Source: Accumulibacter sp. (GTDB lineage Bacteria > Pseudomonadota > Gammaproteobacteria > Burkholderiales > Rhodocyclaceae). Taken from it: a stretch of DNA of 6,416 nucleotides. Shown piece by piece: positions 4,809 to 6,416 of the stretch. The notes under the pieces are model-generated. The model had not been told where the DNA came from. It saw nothing but the letters and a program-made list of their open reading frames with translations, and ran no database searches. Position 1 is the first letter of the stretch; each line of letters begins with the position of its first letter. The stretch is from the NCBI GenBank assembly GCA_031264825.1, contig JAISDL010000081.1, forward strand, positions 1 through 6,416, given 5' to 3'. The position numbers and the translations under genes are program-made.

Positions 4809-5837
4809 TCAGACCGCCCTTTCCCGCGCGCGCGCCGAATGCCCCGACTCCTCGTTCCAGTGGAGTTTTTCCCTCAGCATGGCAAAGTAGCTGTACCCCG
4901 GCGGATGAAGAAAACAGATCGAGACCTTCGCCCGGCGAATCCGCAGCGTATCGCGGACGCGCAGGTCGAAGCGCACCTGCCCGTCGAGGTGCGCGCGCGC
5001 GTCGATCGACCGGACGAGACGTATTTCGATGACGTTTTTATCGGCGACGAGGAGCGAACGGTTAGTCAGCGAATGCGGACACAGCGGGACGAGCGCGACG
5101 CCGGAAATCTGCGGATGCAGAATCGGGCCGTTGGCCGAAAGCGAATACGCCGTCGAACCCGTCGGCGTCGAAACGATCAGCCCGTCGGCGTGAAGGCCGT
5201 AGACGAAGACACCGTCGACGAAAAGCTCGAACTCGATCAGCCGGCTGATCCCGCCCTTATCGACGACGACTTCGTTGAGCGCGAGACCCGAAGTGATCAC
5301 CTCGCCGTCGCGGACGACCTGCGCTTCGAGCAACATCCGCTCCTCGGGCAGAAAATCCCCGCGCAAAAGGCTGTCCATGCTCAAGTGCAAGTCGTCGCGC
5401 GCGATGTCGGTCATGAAGCCCAAGTGCCCTTGATTGACGCCGACGAGCGGGACGCGGTAGGGCGCGAGCTGCCGCGCCGTATGGAGCATCGTTCCGTCGC
5501 CGCCCAGGACGATCGCGAGGTCGGCGCGCGCGCCGATTTCGGCGAAATTGCAGACCTCCCAGCACGGCGGCGGCGTCGAAGCGTCGAAATTGCTCGCCGT
5601 CGCCTTCTCGATCAGGACGGCGACTCCGCGCTTACTGAGAGGTCGAGCCAAGGTCGCCAAAAGACCCGAAAGGTCGCGGCTGTGGTATTTCCCCACCAAA
5701 GCGATCGTTTTCGGCGGAATCCGAAGCGGATGCGAAAGAGAGGCAGTCAGTACGTCATCGGTTTCCATGCAAGGGTTCAGACCTCGTTTTATTCTTGCGG
5801 CCGATCCCTTAAGGGCTTCGACCGGCGCGAGACCCAT
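4809..5837 (-). CDS. nadK: NAD kinase (342 aa, start uncertain)
   Basis: NAD kinase phosphorylates NAD to NADP using ATP, in the cytoplasm. Hallmarks are in order: GGDGTML at 112-118, GVNQGHLGFMTD at 133-144, ALNEVVVDKG at 186-195, STPTGSTAYSLSANGP at 223-238, and PLCPHSLTNRSLL at 251-263. Conserved sequence begins at about PKTIALVGKYHS (42-53). The full ORF is longer than usual for the family (about 290-300 aa). The excess is N-terminal plus a charged tail (HSARARERAV). The ATG at 5837 has AGGA 4 bp upstream. The ATG at 5768 (Met24) would remove a poorly conserved 23-residue lead and give a more typical length; its only ribosome-site candidate, GAGG, is about 12 bp away. If the promoter candidate at 5838-5868 is real, only the Met24 start would be translated. 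It is followed by recN after 4 bp. Confidence 0.96.
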   Translation of the reverse strand: MGLAPVEALKGSAARIKRGLNPCMETDDVLTASLSHPLRIPPKTIALVGKYHSRDLSGLLATLARPLSKRGVAVLIEKATASNFDASTPPPCWEVCNFAEIGARADLAIVLGGDGTMLHTARQLAPYRVPLVGVNQGHLGFMTDIARDDLHLSMDSLLRGDFLPEERMLLEAQVVRDGEVITSGLALNEVVVDKGGISRLIEFELFVDGVFVYGLHADGLIVSTPTGSTAYSLSANGPILHPQISGVALVPLCPHSLTNRSLLVADKNVIEIRLVRSIDARAHLDGQVRFDLRVRDTLRIRRAKVSICFLHPPGYSYFAMLREKLHWNEESGHSARARERAV

Positions 5838-5868
5838 ATTATCCTAGTTTTCAGGTATCAGATGTCAG
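5838..5868 (-). promoter_or_regulatory. Weak candidate promoter for nadK-recN
   Basis: On the minus strand, GATAAT (5843-5838) could be a -10 box. CTGACA (5868-5863) 19 bp upstream, or TGACAT 18 bp upstream, could be the -35. The -35 candidate lies in a deviant unit of the 7-bp array. Transcription would start at about 5831, downstream of the first possible ATG, favouring Met24 as the nadK start. The spacing is poor. Confidence 0.25.
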
Positions 5869-5942
5869 GGATCAGGAATCAGGAATCAGGTATCAGGAAT
5901 CAGGAGACAGGGATCAGATCGGTCAGCGGCGGCGTTGCCGCC
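5851..5942 (+). repeat. Ten-unit 7-bp tandem array followed by a GC-rich hairpin
   Basis: From 5851 to 5920 the units are TCAGGTA, TCAGATG, TCAGGGA, TCAGGAA (twice), TCAGGTA, TCAGGAA, TCAGGAG, ACAGGGA and TCAGATC, without a break in phase. Then come GGTCAGC and the hairpin GGCGGC-GTT-GCCGCC (5928-5942). Positions 5900-5932 match the sequence into which the IS at 239-1542 inserted. Confidence 0.85.
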
Positions 5943-6103
5943 GATCAGGAATCAGAGGACAGGAGACGGGAGACAGAGAATTCTTGCGGCCTTCGGCCGG
6001 AGAAAAATCTTTGATCACCCGATCGGTGGCTCAACGATCTTTCTCCGGCGGCGAAGCCGCTGCTTGCTGATCTGTTTCCTGATTCCTGATTCCTGATACC
6101 TGA
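5942..6103. repeat. About 162-bp imperfect palindrome, fullest copy of the repeat family
   Basis: The symmetry centre is between 6022 and 6023, in CCGATCGG (6019-6026). CCGGAGAAAAATC (5997-6009) mirrors GATCTTTCTCCGG (6036-6048) with one mismatch. Outside these are GC-rich elements on both sides (GGCCTTCGGCC at 5988-5998, GGCGGCGAAGCCGC at 6047-6060). Outermost are 7-bp arrays in opposite orientation: TCAGGAA-type units at 5945-5979, TTTCCTG/ATTCCTG/ATACCTG units at 6075-6102. A related GGCC-GAA-GGCC hairpin follows at 6104-6114. No ORF of its own was found in it. Confidence 0.8.
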
Positions 6104-6144
6104 GGCCGAAGGCCGTTCTGTCCTCAGTCCTCCGATACGAAATA

Positions 6145-6171
6145 TTGGCACTCTATACACAAGAGTGCTAA
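6145..6171 (+). promoter_or_regulatory. CIRCE operator (HrcA binding site) upstream of rpoH
   Basis: TTGGCACTC (6145-6153), a 9-bp spacer, then GAGTGCTAA (6163-6171). This differs from the canonical CIRCE inverted repeat (TTAGCACTC-N9-GAGTGCTAA) at one base of the left arm. HrcA binds such sites and represses heat-shock genes until stress titrates the chaperones it needs to fold. The site lies 27 bp before the rpoH start codon and covers the probable promoter. Confidence 0.92.
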
Positions 6172-6174
6172 TAT
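6145..6174 (+). promoter_or_regulatory. Sigma-70-like rpoH promoter overlapping CIRCE
   Basis: A -35 box TTGGCA (6145-6150) and a -10 box TAATAT (6169-6174) are separated by 18 bp. The -35 box is the left CIRCE half-site and the -10 box overlaps the end of the right half-site. Bound HrcA would therefore block RNA polymerase directly. Transcription would start at about 6181, leaving a leader of under 20 nt. Confidence 0.55.
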
Positions 6175-6182
6175 AACGCCCC

Positions 6183-6188
6183 AGGAGG
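6183..6188 (+). promoter_or_regulatory. Ribosome binding site of rpoH
   Basis: AGGAGG, a full match to the anti-Shine-Dalgarno complement, lies 10 nt before the ATG at 6199 and fixes that start. Confidence 0.8.
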
Positions 6189-6198
6189 CGCAAACCAC

Positions 6199-6416
6199 AT
6201 GACCCAAGCTCTGACTTTTCCGACGATTTCCGCCGTAGGCAATCTCGACGCCTACATCCAGGCGGCGAAACGCTTTCCCGTCCTGACGGAAGAAGAGGAA
6301 TTCCGTCTGGCTGGGCGTTTCCGCGAAAAGAACGACCTCGAAGCGGCGCGTCAACTGGTTCTTTCGCACCTGCGGCTGGTCATCTCGATCGCGCGGGGCT
6401 ATCTGGGCTACGGATT
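6199..6416 (+). CDS. rpoH: RNA polymerase heat-shock sigma factor RpoH, N-terminal part (3' truncated by window)
   Basis: The first 72 codons start MTQALTFPTISAVGNLDAYIQ. They continue through a region 1.2-type segment (AAKRFPVLTEEEEFRLAGRF) and the start of region 2 (AARQLVLSHLRLVISIARGY, then LGYG at the window edge). The combination of VGNLDAYIQAA and LVLSHLRxVxxIARxYxGYG is characteristic of sigma-32 (RpoH) of beta and gamma proteobacteria rather than RpoD or RpoS. RpoH directs core polymerase to chaperone and protease promoters. The start is supported by AGGAGG at good spacing. A CIRCE operator and promoter directly upstream imply control by HrcA. It is divergent from nadK, with a repeat block between them. 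The rest of regions 2-4 lies outside the window. Confidence 0.93.
   Translation, partial: MTQALTFPTISAVGNLDAYIQAAKRFPVLTEEEEFRLAGRFREKNDLEAARQLVLSHLRLVISIARGYLGYG

Noticed and set aside
5851..5979. Possible CRISPR array
   Set aside because: Units are contiguous 7-mers without unique spacers of constant length, and no cas gene is near.
4650..6014. Plus-strand open frame of 454 codons opposite recN/nadK
   Set aside because: It is antisense to two strongly recognised genes, its product is Arg/Asp-rich without any motif, and its end runs through repeats; an artefact of high GC.

Overview
The window looks like a chromosomal segment of a GC-rich proteobacterium, most likely beta or gamma. The evidence is a nadK-recN pair, an RpoH (sigma-32) N-terminus close to the beta/gamma type, and a HrcA-type CIRCE operator. 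The genus cannot be named from the sequence. The 5' third is accessory in character and the 3' half is core housekeeping. No tRNA, rRNA or CRISPR array was seen.

Layout. Positions 1-142 hold the C-terminal end of an unidentified + strand gene. Positions 147-235 hold repeats (a 63-bp module, then a 7-bp tandem array) interrupted at 239-1542 by an intact ISAzo13-family insertion sequence. The IS has 14-bp perfect terminal inverted repeats, a TTA target duplication and one DDE transposase gene. Positions 1546-1826 are gene-free and hold the other half of the interrupted repeat, a second 63-bp module, a large imperfect inverted repeat and an inverted copy of the module's first half. Positions 1827-2564 (minus) encode a SprA-related putative zinc metalloprotease. 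Positions 2759-3016 (plus) encode a small protein made of two tandem in-frame copies of what looks like the N-terminal part of a BrnA/DUF4415-type antitoxin. Positions 3116-4804 and 4809-5837 (minus) are recN and nadK, 4 bp apart and probably one operon. Positions 5838-6144 are a dense repeat block. At 6145-6174 a CIRCE operator is superimposed on a sigma-70-like promoter, followed by an AGGAGG ribosome binding site and the start of rpoH, which runs off the window.

The main theme outside the genes is a mosaic repeat family. It combines arrays of a degenerate 7-bp unit (TCAGGAA on one strand), GC-rich hairpins such as GGCGGC-TTC-GCCGCC, and in the fullest copy a central CCGATCGG. That copy (5942-6103) is an imperfect palindrome of about 162 bp. 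A half copy at 3046-3154 has entered the 3' end of recN and encodes the last dozen residues of the protein. The IS sits in a third copy, whose uninterrupted sequence can be rebuilt by comparison with a fourth copy at 5906-5940.

Gene relationships. NadK (NADP synthesis) and RecN (SMC-like repair ATPase) are co-transcribed as in many proteobacteria. The CIRCE site suggests that HrcA, which is not encoded here, represses the heat-shock sigma factor gene, coupling the two heat-shock circuits. That is the most functionally interesting inference. The repeat architecture and its intrusion into recN are the most unusual structural observations.
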